NCBI GenBank assembly: GCA_002794785.1
Contig: NBBA01000001.1
Coordinates: 2,480,001-2,544,000 of the forward strand
Direction of reading: 5' to 3'
DNA: 64,000 nucleotides
DNA from: Coniferiporia sulphurascens
Lineage: Eukaryota > Basidiomycota > Agaricomycetes > Hymenochaetales > Hymenochaetaceae
Positions 24,083-36,439 of the stretch are shown piece by piece (position 1 is the first letter of the stretch; each line of letters opens with the position of its first letter). Position numbers and translations under genes: made by a program. The notes beneath the pieces were generated by a model. It searched no databases, was not told the DNA's origin, and worked only from the letters and a program-made list of their open reading frames with translations.

Positions 24083-24248
24083 GGGAACGCGACGACGAGG
24101 GGGGGCGTCGAGGGGGGGCTTGGTTGCTGGCTTGGAGGGGATGTGGGAGAGCGCGCAGGGGACGGAGAGCCTGTGCGGGACAGCGTATATGAGTGGCAGC
24201 CACCCGCGAGTCCATTCGAGTCCCCATTTATTTTAACTCTCCCGTCAG

Positions 24249-24267
24249 ATTAGATAACATCTTATCA
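24249..24267. promoter_or_regulatory. Inverted GATA pair upstream of hapX (candidate iron GATA-factor site)
   Basis: ATTAGATAA (24249-24257) is followed four bases later by TTATC (24262-24266), a GATA element on the other strand. The first element differs by one base from the ATCWGATAA site of SreA/Fep1-type iron repressors. It sits about 170-185 bp upstream of the hapX start, in the 246-bp gap that also holds the eIF3b 3' end. Function is inferred. Confidence 0.4.
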
Positions 24268-24328
24268 ACACTACACAAACGCGGACCCCAGCCACCACCG
24301 CTAACGCGGCTACACACGTATACGTTAT

Positions 24329-27265
24329 CTACTCGTCCACTTCCTCCTCGATCTGTTCAATCACCTCGTCCAGCTCGATCGCAATCTCCTTCTTCGTCTC
24401 TGCCTCTTCCGCAACAACTCCCTGGCCCTTCTGCCGCCGCTCGTCCCCTAACTCTCTCCGGCACTTCGTCCGCCACGCGTTCCACTCGTCTACCAGCCGC
24501 TTCCGCTGCGCAATCAGCTCAGCGCTTACGTTGCTCTCCTCCGCCGCATCCTCCTCTTCAAACGCTCGGCTATACTCTTTCAAGTTCTTCCGGATCACCC
24601 GCTGTCTTTCCTTCGTCAGCAGCGTCTTCGGGCGCGGTCTCCACAGGAACTGCTTGAACCGGTCCAGTATGTGCTTCTCTATCTCTTGCGCCCTAAAGTC
24701 CCATACCGCATACCCGTTCTCCAGCTGCAATTAAATAGCCAATCGTCCGTCAGCTTCCGTACATCCCACACTCTCGGCACTTATGAGCCTGAGAGAGCTC
24801 CTGTGAAAACAACATACCGTGTGCCTCCAGGCGCTCGCACTCGTGGCCAAGTACCTTCCCGAAGGGTCCCATTCCACATCTGTCACTCCATAGTGATCGG
24901 CCGTTCCAAGATGCGAGATCCCCGCCCCCCATTCCTCTTTCGCACCCTCGCGACGACCCGTGATGTCATCCATATTGAAATCCAGGTCCCAAAACTCCAG
25001 CTCAGACTTGCTCGACGAACCCACAGTCGCCAGAACCGCGTGTCTTCCCCGCGGCGACCACCTGATCGTGTTGCTCGTCCGCGATGGCAGGGTTTCTGCG
25101 CAAACACATCGCGCGTTGTCATCACTGCCGTGAAACATATATCTAACTTGCTACTCACTCAACAATTTGAAGTCACCCTTCCCACGTTCCAGCTGGTAAA
25201 AGCTGACATCCGTTTTTATGGTGATCCCAGGGCCGGGGTTGCCCAAATTTGGGTCATTGCTTGACACAATCGCGAATCGCTCTCCCTTCGGCTCCCATGA
25301 AAAGTCGGTAACAGTATCTGCAAACCGCGACACAGTGAGAACGTGTAATCTGGCTCAGCCACCAAAATTAAAGGACAATAGCCGCCCAGCCGACGTCGCG
25401 CGAATACGCGCAAGCGTGTGCAAAATAGGCACAAGTAGGCAAACATCACAGGCACGTACCCTTGAGTTCGACAACCTCCACGGGGAAGTCTTTTTCCCGA
25501 ACGCGGAAAATCTCTAGATTGCAGAAGATCGACTTTTTCGTCTTCGTGTGTCTATCAACCTTGACACATAAGAAGTCGCCCTGGTTTTGCCAGTAGAGCT
25601 TACACTGTTGCAAAAAAGTTTACATCAATTTCTTCTTCAGTCTCTTGGCTCCAGTCAATCGCGGTCCCGCTCGGGGGCCCGGATCCGAGCGTGTGTAAAA
25701 ACTTGAAAGAATACGTACCTCAGATACATTAAACAAGTTCTTCGAACGTAGTACAGCCCGACTTGGGATGCTCATCAAAGAGACACGAGCGGGCTGGTTC
25801 CCCACTTCCGGTGTCCAATAAACTAGCATGTTCTCCCGAGGCTTTTTGCCCTTCATGGATCCCACGCTGCCCTTTGCTTCCTTCTCCTGCTCTTCGCGGT
25901 CGCGATCGCCCAAAGGGCACCATTCAAAGTCAACAACACCCTCGATTTTGATACTCTTTTTGTCGAGGAGACCCATACCGGGCAGCTCGTAGACGCTTAT
26001 TTGCTGCTGAGGCGTTACGCGCGCGACATACCGATCGTCCGCGCTCCATTTCAGTGCAGGCCATTGCATCTGCTTCTTCGCACCCGCAGAACCGTCATCG
26101 CTCGAACCATTCGCCGCAGCGGAAGCGCCTTGTGTCGGGAACGTGCGCAGGAGATTGCCGGTCTTGATGTCCCACACGGCAATGCTGTTGCCTTCATCCT
26201 CGTGAGATAGATACTGCGGACCCTGCGGAGCGCCTTCCGGTATCATTATAGGTTCGTTGGACCAGGTTACGAGGTAGCGTTCGTTAGGCGAGAAGTCTAT
26301 TAGTTTCACAAGTGGGTGTGCGAACTTCTGCACAGGAGACCATGAGGGCCCGCCCCACAGCCGCACGCCCTGTCGATGGAGCGTAGCAAGCATTGTACCC
26401 TGTGGGGACCATGAAACGTAGAGATCGGTCCAGTTCTAGATATATTGAAGTTCATCATTTCATAGGGGATCAACGGCATGCAGTGGGGTAGACGTGAGAA
26501 TAGTCGCCACATACCCGTTTTTCATAAGCGACCTCAGATTGAGAAGGTCTACCATGCCACTGGATGGTAACGTCGTCTTGTCTGTAGATTGCGTACTGGT
26601 CGCGTCCCTGCGGGTCTGCAAGCCACGCGCGCAAGTGTTCCTGCAGTGCGAAAAGACGTCATGTTACTAAAACCAAGGCGGGGTCCATGAAGAAAGTACC
26701 CTTGGCTGATAAATCTCAGGCTCCGGTTCGATGAAAGTCTCGTCCAATTCCGCAAATCGTTCGATATCCGTGAACCGATTGATGAGGAACGTGTGTTTCG
26801 CATCAAAAGGATGTCCATGCATGACATTCAACGCGTATATTGCGTCGTCAGGCGTCTTGAATTCCATGAATACAAATCTATGAAAGACACCATCCAGTGA
26901 GCAAGGAATCGCGATGGAAAGGGATAAACATCACGCACCCCTTGCTCTTTCCTGTCCCCTCATCCCAAGGAACAAAGATGTTGTCGGTTTTGATATGAGC
27001 ACCCTTCTTCCCGAATTCCTTGCTGATCTTTGTGAGCAGCTTGTCGAGTTTTGATTTGTCGATAATTGGCACGCCATCTACGACTAAGATATTGTCAAAG
27101 CCCTCCTCGAACTCGACGTTGTATCTGCGATTGACAGGAGCGTGAGCTCAGCCTCAACGTCCTTGAAAATTTTATCGAAGAAAACGTCACATACTTGGCC
27201 TCGATATCTGAGTAGTCTATGTCCTCATCGTCATCGAAGTGCGACAATCCGTTGGGTACTGGCAT
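24329..27265 (-). CDS. eif3b: Translation initiation factor eIF3 subunit b
   Basis: eIF3b (Prt1) is a core scaffold of eIF3 on the 40S subunit. Exons on the minus strand: 27265-27195, 27124-26939, 26877-26700, 26640-26515, 26435-25719, 25604-25460, 25317-25159, 25095-24818 and 24724-24329, about 751 residues. The N-terminal RRM spans [14 protein letters not shown] to [19 protein letters not shown]. The WD-type propeller begins at [20 protein letters not shown] and includes [19 protein letters not shown] and [20 protein letters not shown]. The C-terminal helical tail ([10 protein letters not shown], then RRKCR-like basic and Glu-rich sequence) matches the eIF3i/g-binding region. All eight introns are in phase and restore family sequence. 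The length is typical. Confidence 0.95.
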
Positions 27266-29777
27266 TTTCTCTGTATTTCCCGTGGCAGGGAGCTTGTTCG
27301 TTGCGAGGCGTTGTCGTCTGTCGTCGTCGTGCGCGATGGGCTCGACAAGTCACTGAAAGGGCATATGCGCTTATGTAATAATTCCCACCGTCGAGTATTA
27401 CTGTGGCTGATTACATGCTTGGTTCATGTTATAATATTCTCCATTTTACCCCCTCCCTTCTTTTTGTTCGTCGGGAAAAGACGATCCAACACTGAGGTTC
27501 TGCCTCGATCCGCGTGATACTTTTGGCGAATGAACTGTGGGCGAATAATGGAGACGATTGCCCTGATTCTGGTCGTGGAAACATATATGTGGATTGATGC
27601 TTCATTCTCTCCTGTACTAGGTTGTAGACGTTACATTCAGGGTTAAATGAGGATGCGCGTCCCACCGCTTGTTTGCTGTGATATACCTGGCACCATGTGT
27701 AGTCGGCGCTAGTAGCTTTCATTTCATTTGTTTTCGACTACCGCTCGGGCTCTGCGCCGCTGAACTGATGGCCGGAATATGAAATCGCGGTGTTGGGGGG
27801 TCCTCTGAGTCATACCCGCCCTGGTCCGTCTTGTCCCGACGATCGGCCGACGGGGGATGCTGATGGTAACATAACCATATGTCGGTAAAAATATCAAGAT
27901 CCGACAAATTGCGCTTTTTCAGCGGTAATACTCGGATGCATTAGCTTGCGCCCTTTCTGGGTTTGCCGAGTCACTACTCGACTTTTGTCCAGGAAATAAC
28001 GGAGATATCCGTTAAGTCTATACCACCAATATTTAATGCGAATTATTTCAAATTCATTGACCCATGTGTGGGTCCAGCATACGGTCCGGTGCGTGTTTCT
28101 TCACGGGAATTCCGGGTGATCATCACCGAGCTTTCCCATGTACAGTAGCCGCATTATTGATAAAGTCACCGGTATACACCGTTTTACCCGGGAAGGGGTG
28201 CAAGGGTGCAACAGTCGCCGAGAAAATCAATAATCTTCGAAACACGCTTTTTTATAGCATATCTACACCTTCGTAAGTCTATAAAAACCCGTAATGCTCC
28301 TCGGCTCAAGCGCTTACTGACGTACAGTCAATCACCGGCTTAATGGGACAATGCCGGTCACCGAGACACTTGGCTAGAACATGCTGTATCCACTCAAACT
28401 TCTTCATTGTTTTTGCATTTCTGAGCTAGAAATATACCTCTGATTCATAATGAAGTATTTCGAGCTTTTAAAGCAAGAATTCGATAAGAAACCTAGAAAC
28501 TACCCATGAAAACTTCAAAATCAAATAAAGAGTCACAGAAACTAGTACATACAATGATGCATATGAGTGGTAATCTTTTGCTGTATATAAAACCAGTGAA
28601 CGTGGGACTTATCTCGGAAAAACAATCATTGAAATTGATAAAGAAATGGTGGAGAAAGAAGAAAAACAAAGGTCAACGCAAACTCCCGGCTATTATTATA
28701 GATCTAGTTTTCTTTTATGGGAGTTTCCCTTTGGTCGTCACGAGTCTACTCCTTCCTTTTTAGCCTTTTCCTATAACCAAAATAATTAATTATACTGTAG
28801 CGAGCTAGACATGTCGAGGGAAAGACCTGTGCGAAAGATATTAATTTTGGTGAATGCCCAATTCTGCCAGATTTCTCCGTTTTGCCATAGCTCACTCAAC
28901 CTTGCTCAGATTCCTCTCAAACTTTGTATATACAATAGATAGCCACTTTCTCACTGAACACAAATGTATTTTTTTAATTTTTAGATGTTGAGTAAAGGAC
29001 CGCGAGAATTAACTTGACAAGCTCTAGTATCCCATTACTAGCCGGTGATTGACTGTACCCGATCACTACCACGAATGTCGTATTCAAAACGAACGATGTT
29101 GGTCGAAAATGCTAACCCTGATGCTTTTTTCAAGGGAGAACGCCCCGAGGAAGAGGAAGAAGTAAGGTGGTAAATGCCATGAGAAATTGGTCTGAGGGAA
29201 CGTCGAAAGACGAAGACTTGGACATTAATTGCTTCGACACGATCATAGAATCGTTATTCGCTTTTTGAAGTGAGCCGGTAAATTTGAAGAAGACCGCAGT
29301 AAGAGGTGAGCTACTTTGAACTCAATGTAGGTGAATATATTATAGTTGTGTTGACGGATTGATGGGTCGCTCTTGTCTGCCTTGTTTGGCATGTGACGGG
29401 TATGGCTAAAAGCGTAGGCGAAATGACGCGCTGACTAGACTGCAATTATCTTCTGCGTTGAGGGGAGGGGGCGCAAAGCTTTTGGTAAATTAAGAAAAAG
29501 GACGGCCCACGTTCGACACATACGAGCGAGTCGGGGTGCAGACTTGAACTGCCGGTGCGTGTACGTTCCTGGGGTGCGGCGGAGGCTCGGTTGTGCTTCG
29601 ATTTAGATAGGAGACTCTTGGGTCTGGACTCTGTAATTATTATCGACAATATTGTTGTTGGGTACGAGTGGGCGTACATGCCTCTGTGAGCGAGGATAGT
29701 ACCGCCATAATCCCTTTCTCTCTCTCTCTGGTTGTGGGCGAAACCCCGGGGAGGGCCTTGGAGGAGAGTGGGCGGGG

Positions 29778-29783
29778 CACGTG
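29778..29783. promoter_or_regulatory. Distal CACGTG box upstream of the Git1-like transporter
   Basis: A CACGTG core in the context GGCACGTGAT lies 233 bp upstream of the transporter start codon. bHLH factors of the Pho4/NUC-1 type bind CACGTG in phosphate-responsive fungal promoters. The site is seen; its use is inferred. Confidence 0.4.
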
Positions 29784-29882
29784 ATGCTCTGGCGTCGATC
29801 AGCGATCAGCGTCCGCGAGTCGAGAAGCTTGCGATGATGACCCGGACTCCCCATTAACCAATCGTGTCCCCGATAACGCACG

Positions 29883-29888
29883 CACGTG
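29883..29888. promoter_or_regulatory. Proximal high-affinity-type Pho4 box (GCACGTGGG)
   Basis: CACGTG in the context GCACGTGGG, the preferred Pho4 flank, lies 128 bp upstream of the transporter start. Together with the distal box it gives a pair about 105 bp apart. Regulation by phosphate is inferred. Confidence 0.5.
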
Positions 29889-30015
29889 GGCTGCTCCGTA
29901 TGCCCCTGTGCGCCTCTCGCGCCGCATCCCGCCTGCTATATCACCCAGACGGTCCTCGGCTCGACAACCACAACCCCCTTGTCCACAGGCTGCCACCGTC
30001 TTCACGGCTGGCGAT

Positions 30016-32404
30016 ATGGTTAACGGCGAGCTCAAGTCTGTATCCGATGGCATCCAACCCGCACCCTCCGAGTATCTGGATGAGAAGGACGAAGCGTTCA
30101 CTGGTAAACAACAGGTCGTAGTCGTGAGGACGGTTAATCCACTCGAAAACCTCAGCCCGTATTTCACCATTGCCGCTGCTGGCTTCGGGCTCATCAGCGA
30201 TGGCTGTGAGTCCCAATCGCTCTCCCCACGACTCCTCTTCTCGCGATGTTACTTACCCGTAGTCTATCCCTCGCAGACCAGAACAATCTGATGACCATGT
30301 CAAACGTGGTATTCAAAAAGTTGTACCCGACCACCTACACCTCCGACATTTCCACTCGCGTTTCAAACGCCCTCCTGATCGGTGATTAAAAAATACTGCG
30401 ACTTCCTTCAAGTTTAGACGAATTCACTGCCCTACAGGCGAGGTTATTGGTCAGGTTGTTGTCGGCCTCATTTGCGACCGTATAGGCCGCAAAGCTGCCC
30501 TCGTGCTTACCACTCTCCTAATCATTATTGGTGCCACCATCGGAACGGCCGCTCATGGGGCAAACGGAAACGTCCATGGCTTCTTCTGGTGTCTTACATT
30601 TGCCAGAGGGATCACTGGTGTCGTATGTTCTAGTTGCCGAAGATCCGCTGTCCAGACGTGACGAAATAAATCAACTCTGCAGGGCGTAGGCGGCGAATAC
30701 CCAGCTTCGTCCACTAGTGCGAGCGAAGCCGCCAACGAGAAGACAGTCAAACAGCGAGGTCGAGGTGATCACTGCAGTGTCTTTAATTTTATAATAAACC
30801 GATACTGACACAATCTAACAAGTGTTCATCATGGTTACGAACTTTGTCCTTAGTGTAAGTGGGTCACGAATTTCGTTTCGCGCGGTATGGCTAGATATAG
30901 ACGTAGTTTGGTGGGCTTCTATCAATTGCCATCTTTTTGATCGTGCTCTCCGCTGCTGGAGAAAATCATCTCCCTACCGTATGGCGTGTCTGCTTTGGTA
31001 TTGGAGTCTTGCTCCCCGTTAGCGTATTCTTCTTCCGCTTGAAGATGCTCAGCTCGAAACTGTATAGGAAGGGGGCTATCAAGCGTGAGTACCCCCTTTT
31101 TCCCTTCAGACGGAATTTACCAGATCACTATAGATCGTGTACCTTACCTGTTAACCGTGAGGCGATATTGGAAGTCCTTAATTGGGACGTGCGGGGCCTG
31201 GTATGCAGTTTTATCTGTCCATCTCCCCTCCCGGATCGACAATTTATAGAATGCCCTTTTTTCAGGTTCCTTTATGACTTCGTAAGCGCCCGCAACTGCG
31301 AACTTCGGGTGCGTTACTGACCAGCTTCGATCGCGAAGGTCACCTTTCCCAACGGTGTCTTTTCTGGAACCATCATATCGAGTGTAATTAAGAATAGCGA
31401 TATTAAGAAGACAGCGAAATGGCAACTGCTCCTGGGTGCAATCGCTGTAAGCCGCATCTGTCGGGAATTTGGCAATACTTCGCTCACCTGAAATTTAGAT
31501 TCCGGGAGTCTTCGTCGGCGCCGCCCTTTGTAACAGGCTTGGCCGTAAATACACGGTAATTCAGAGAGTGCTTCTTTGGGAAAAGGGAACGAGCGTACTG
31601 AGTTATCCTGGCACAGATGATGCTCGGCTTCAGCGGATACTTGATTTTCGGTGGGTTCACCCGATTTAGAGCGAGCCTCGGGGATCTCAAGATACCTTTA
31701 TTTCAGGGTTAACCATTGGCTTATCCTATGATAAAATCACCAAGATTATCCCTCTGTTTGTGATATTGTCAGTTCTTCCGCTTGCCCAATAGCCACTATG
31801 CTGATAAATCGGGCAGTTACGGACTGATGCAATCCTTTGGTAACTTGGTTCGTGGCCGTAGAGGATTAAACAAGATGGTTCGTTGACGCCATTAGTCTAT
31901 CTAGGGTCCTGGAAATATGTTGGGTCTTGTAAGCGCTGAGTATGCATTCATCAAATCTCCGCTTCGGCTTAGAGTCTTAACCGTGCCACCCTAAGATCCT
32001 TCGCCACACCGGTACGCGGTACCTGCTACGGTCTGAGTGCGGCACTCGGAAAGACAGGCGCAGCCGTAGGAACACAGGCCTTCACACCGATCCAAAACAA
32101 TCTTGGCAAGAAGTGTGTTTGTAAGCCTTACACGTTCGGCGTTTGCTGAAAGAGCCTTTAATTCAGATGGACCTTCATTATCGCCGCTATCTGCGGCGTC
32201 GCTGGCATTATCGTAACTTATTTCTTCGTGCCCGACATGACCGGCGTGGACCTGGCGGTCGAGGATGCTACCTTCCTGAAGTATCTTGCAGATAACGGGT
32301 GGGAGGGGGAAGTGGGCGAGGATGACGACCGTGCACTTGTCACCAAAGAGGACAAGCATCGCGATAACGAGGAAGGCGAGAGTGAGAAAGGCGAGATTGT
32401 CTGA
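30016..32404 (+). CDS. MFS transporter of the Git1/phosphate type
   Basis: This is a major facilitator protein resembling yeast Git1 (glycerophosphoinositol permease) and phosphate:H+ symporters. It has 16 exons: 30016-30205, 30277-30381, 30438-30622, 30683-30764, 30823-30854, 30907-31084, 31134-31200, 31266-31281, 31339-31446, 31499-31555, 31617-31650, 31707-31767, 31817-31847, 31905-31939, 31996-32112 and 32167-32404, about 511 residues. Signatures include VGLICDRIGRKAALV between TM2 and TM3, GVGGEYPASSTSASEAANEK, FLYDFVTFPNGVFSG, LCNRLGRKYT and GTCYGLSAALGKTGAAVGT. Around twelve membrane segments are expected. The eighth exon is only 16 nt. Two CACGTG boxes upstream support a phosphate link; the true substrate is unproven. 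Confidence 0.85.
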
Positions 32405-33142
32405 CAGGCACGCATCGGGGCAACGTTGTGTCGCGGCATGATCTTTGAATGGAACGACTCTGAACGAATGCGGCTGCAATGGGACGGGATTATTCAAGTT
32501 GACTTATGACCGAATACGAGTTAATCGAAGTGGATACTGACTCTATCATAAATGTAACAGACTTCTTTTCGAATCGTCTAAGATTCTGTCTACTTATGAG
32601 CGGAGTAGCCTTCTCTGGACAAGAATGGGTTGTCCAAGACTTGACGACGTGAGAAGGCCACTAGCGACGATAACGGTGGTCGTGGGACCGGACCCGGGCA
32701 TTCGGGCATCGCTGATAATACCACGGGAGGAACATTCCGTGGTATAGTATGTGAAGTCCTGGCTCGGGGGATACCGACAAATGAACACACTCGGGCTGAT
32801 GCCGGGAAGGTATCAGCGCGCGCCTTGGGAAACCCGATTTACAGGGGGAGCTACCATTAAGTCGGTTTATCAAGAGGCGGCGGCCTGCACACTGCATGCA
32901 TACCACTGTTTTTTGTCAGTAAGTTAGCATTAGCGGTGGTAATGTCTTTATGTGATAGTACTCAGTATCTGGGGGGCTGGCATACCAGCTAGTTCTAAGT
33001 TATACTATGTAGTATTGGCTGGATACAAATAAGGAAATATGATTGGCGTCGCGTCGGTCCTGCAAATTGTATTTTTCGGGTTTGAAGCACGCCTGCTTCG
33101 CTCAAGCGCGACCGACGACTTACTGCGTCCACGCCGCTCTAC
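32405..33142. other. Intergenic region between the transporter and SLS1
   Basis: This 738-bp stretch follows the transporter stop and precedes the SLS1 start on the same strand. Short open frames on the minus strand (32590-32906) are not supported by motifs. No RNA gene is seen. Confidence 0.55.
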
Positions 33143-36100
33143 ATGCATCGCCAACTGCACCAGTCACTCAGGCTGCTGTGCCGCCACCAATGTCGACGAC
33201 GTCTGTATTCTGTAAACGCTGCCGCATTTCAGCACCGTAATTCAGACACGGTCCACGGCGATCCAGTCGCGTCCTCCAGCTCACACACCGTCGTCTTACC
33301 AGACGAGTCTCCAGACGCAGCTCCTACAGAGGGGGTGAAGGCTCCTGCTGAGAAGAAAAAGCGCAAGATCTTATCCGGTACTGCTGATCCCGACAACCCT
33401 CGGCAGACACACAACAAGGTCGACACATTCCTTGCATCCTTGCGCGCGGGCGGGATAGAGCCCACCTTAGATGATCTCCGACGCCTGGAGCCACAAACGC
33501 GTCCAAGAGCAGACTCACCGAAGTACGCCTTGGCGTACGCGGACCTTGTCGATCGCCTCTGTCGGACATTTAGCAAGGACCAGCTTCGGCAGTTTGGGAA
33601 GGAGCTGAGGTTCGGTGGTGGCCTGACGCGCGGGAAAAGAAAGAAGACCGAGTATGCCGAGTCAATTATGGAAAAGTTATGGGGCTGGGAGAATTTGACG
33701 GAGCTGGAGAGACAGAAGAGAGATATGAGTGAAGTGATATTGAAATGTGAGTGGGCTGCGTCTAGGTTTGTGCAAGGCGTTAACCAAAACCTTTTCTAGC
33801 GTTTCCCGCGTCGGCCAGCGAACTTTTCTTGCTCCTCGGAAAAGGTCTGTTATTCGCAACCATAGCCAGGAAAATATTAGTAAATTTAATATCTGCAGAC
33901 GGGTCCGAATTGCTCCAGATATCCACGGACTATAATGTCCACATATCTGTAACTCCAAATCCACTTTCAATTCAGATAGAAGGCTTCAAAAAATCACTGG
34001 AGAAGCTGGAGAGCCTGATCTCGGAGCGAAGAAAGGTTTGTTTACAACTCTTTCAGAAGAATCTCTGGAGCAATGACGATGTTTTGTACAGGCCATCGTC
34101 GAAGAAATAGTCGAACTCCCTACTAAATCTTCCCTGTCACCTAGCTTACTACAACAGATATCTCGAATTGCCAATGCCTACATCGAGAATGTTGGAAGTA
34201 AGGGCAGGGTACGTATTTCCAGAATTGCTTACGTGAACAAATAAAGACATTCCGGTACAGATTCGCATTTGTGCCAATGACCCAATACGAATCGAAAAGG
34301 CAAAGCGTATAGCCTTGAGGGCAACTGTCAATGTCCGTTGTTGCGTTTGTTCCGATATGCCTTACTTACAAATCGCAGGTTGATCACGCCTCTAATACAC
34401 CACTCCTCGCGTGCCTACCTTCTCGGGCGACCTCCCTCTCGCCCGAAATTTTTCCAGCGACGTATGCACTGTTTCCCTTTCTACCGGAGCGAACGTCGCC
34501 TTGGACAAGCACGGCGGGGTGCACATTCCGCAGCCGGAAAGTCGGCGAGTGGCTCGGAGCTACAGGCGAAATTCAAGGATCGACTTTGACAAATGTGACG
34601 GGTGGGAAAGGGAGGTTTCTGGATGAAAATGGGTACGTCTTCCTATGCGACCCCGCGGATTGGATACGACTCAATTTCGACGCAGTGCTGAATCAAGCTT
34701 GGAAGACATAATCGGCAACGCTTTCCCTGATCCATCGGGTTCCAGAATTGTCACCGCAACGTCAGTTCTGTATTCCCTACTCTGGAAAGTTGGCTGATCA
34801 CACGCAACCACAGAACCGGACACATTCTAATTACCGCAAAGTCAGAGCAAGGCTCCCAGAGCCTTCTTCCACCATTTCCAGGTCATTGGCAATATCCAGA
34901 ATTCATGAAATGGATGCAAAAGGGTAGCGCGCACCGGATGTTCGTCCCTAGGTAAGCAGGGTCGATATAAAGTAGCCGGAGACAGGTTCTTAAAGACATA
35001 AGCCTGCCGGTGCCTCTTCAGGACGCCCCTCCGGACGAAGAGAAAATCATTCATCGGCTATCCTATCGATATACACCGAGCAAACAAGGCCTCAAACGTG
35101 CAACTAAAGTTATACGTGCTGAAATCGTGATCACTGAGCAAAGGCCTTCGTCAAGCTCTCCCAATACCGAGCCAGCGATTAAGGCGGACCTTACTGCTTC
35201 TGATAACCTGGCGAGGGTAGAGCTGGATTCTCTGATACTTGAAGACGCTTCGGTATCAGAATTGTCGGATGCAGTCAACATCGAAGCAGGGGTCGAAGGA
35301 GTTAAGACTACGTTTGAGAACGAAGGGACTGAGGATGAAGTGTTTATGGACGCTGACAAATCTCATTCTGAGGATACAAACTCGTCCTTGATCGTCGATA
35401 ACCAAAGTGACAGTTATGCAGCAGAAGCGACGATTAAGTCTGCCACTCTCGACGGGCCATTTACAAAGGAGCTACCGAAGGAGTCACTTACCGAAGTGGT
35501 GGCTCTCTCGGGTGAATTGAGGGATAATCTCTATCCCGAAGTCACAACAAAGGGTAACAATAGTGAAGCCCCGGTGAGCGCCGAAGTGGGCACCGAACTA
35601 CCGGTAAAGCAGTTAAACGTTTACGGGAAACCCGTATATTGCAAAGGCAACGAGCTGGAACTTCTTCTTGCGCTTCCAGATCGGTAGGTTAAATCGACGT
35701 AGTCTGGGCAAAGAGCATACTGATACTTGAGTGGGAAGATCTACAGATTTGAAGTTGACCGTGCTGGACTCGGCAACGTTCCCTTCCGTCAACGAACTTC
35801 CCGCACTACAGAATTATTTCACGGAGCTCAAAGAATAGTTAGTGCTGCATGCTTTGCTTTATGTTTCTTAACATATTAATTACGTTACAGCTTGGATGAC
35901 CCTGCCGCTAAACACCCTGAGCCACCGTTCTCAATTAAGGACGGTGACGACATATACGTTCTCGAGTCGAACGTGAGCGTCCGGCGCAGCGTCGAGTCCC
36001 TTGTTGTGGCCCCCTACAGTGCACGGGACTTGGACTCCGAGTCTTCGTTCGACGAGGAATCAAATTTGTACCGCATTCCAACCGTTAGCGAGAGCATATT

Positions 36101-36310
36101 CGATCTCGAAACGGGCCAGAAAATGGTCAATTGCGAGGTACGCCGCCTTTTACAACCAGCCAATTGCATTTACTGAAAGAGGTGTCTGTACAATAGATTT
36201 CCTGTAACAAGTCGTCCCCGGAAGCATGGGCTGCGTTCCTTGAGGACCTCGATGGACTTACTTCATTTGGTTACAATTCCGTTCGCAAGACAACTCGCAC
36301 GCAGTTTTGA
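33143..36310 (+). CDS. sls1: SLS1-like mitochondrial inner-membrane protein
   Basis: Sls1 is a mitochondrial inner-membrane protein that links transcription and translation of mitochondrial genes in yeast. It has twelve exons: 33143-33746, 33800-33844, 33899-34035, 34092-34208, 34261-34332, 34379-34632, 34686-34760, 34814-34951, 35003-35683, 35739-35837, 35891-36137 and 36212-36310, about 855 residues. The N terminus ([20 protein letters not shown]) is a typical presequence. Family blocks include [38 protein letters not shown] (KH-like region) and [14 protein letters not shown] near the C terminus. The 5' boundary of the tenth exon is chosen to keep [20 protein letters not shown] in frame; an alternative acceptor eight bases downstream reads a different frame. 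It is convergent with SPB1. Confidence 0.8.
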
Positions 36311-36439
36311 TTAAGTCTTGGTCTCGTAACAAGGGCGAGAACAAAAACATCTAGAATAAATGATACATAATGCATCTTAACAACAGGCACGTCATGATAG
36401 GGAATTATGGTACAATGATCCTGAGTAGAAATGTGACCT

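Larger units (their letters stand above)
27266..30015. other. 2.75-kb gene-free divergent region
   Basis: This is the longest stretch without a supported gene. It lies between the outward-reading eIF3b and Git1-like transporter genes. The part from about 28,200 to 29,450 is visibly AT-rich with only short, lysine-rich open frames (for example 28506-28763). The right 250 bp is GC-rich and holds two CACGTG boxes. I see no terminal inverted repeats, transposase remnant, tRNA or snRNA. It may be a long regulatory region or a decayed insertion. Confidence 0.5.

Noticed and set aside
27963..28276. Two small overlapping frames left of the AT-rich island
   Set aside because: No motif and no phase-consistent splice partners.
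28506..28763. 85-residue lysine-rich frame in the AT-rich island
   Set aside because: Composition fits random AT-rich DNA; no start context, splice partners or family resemblance.
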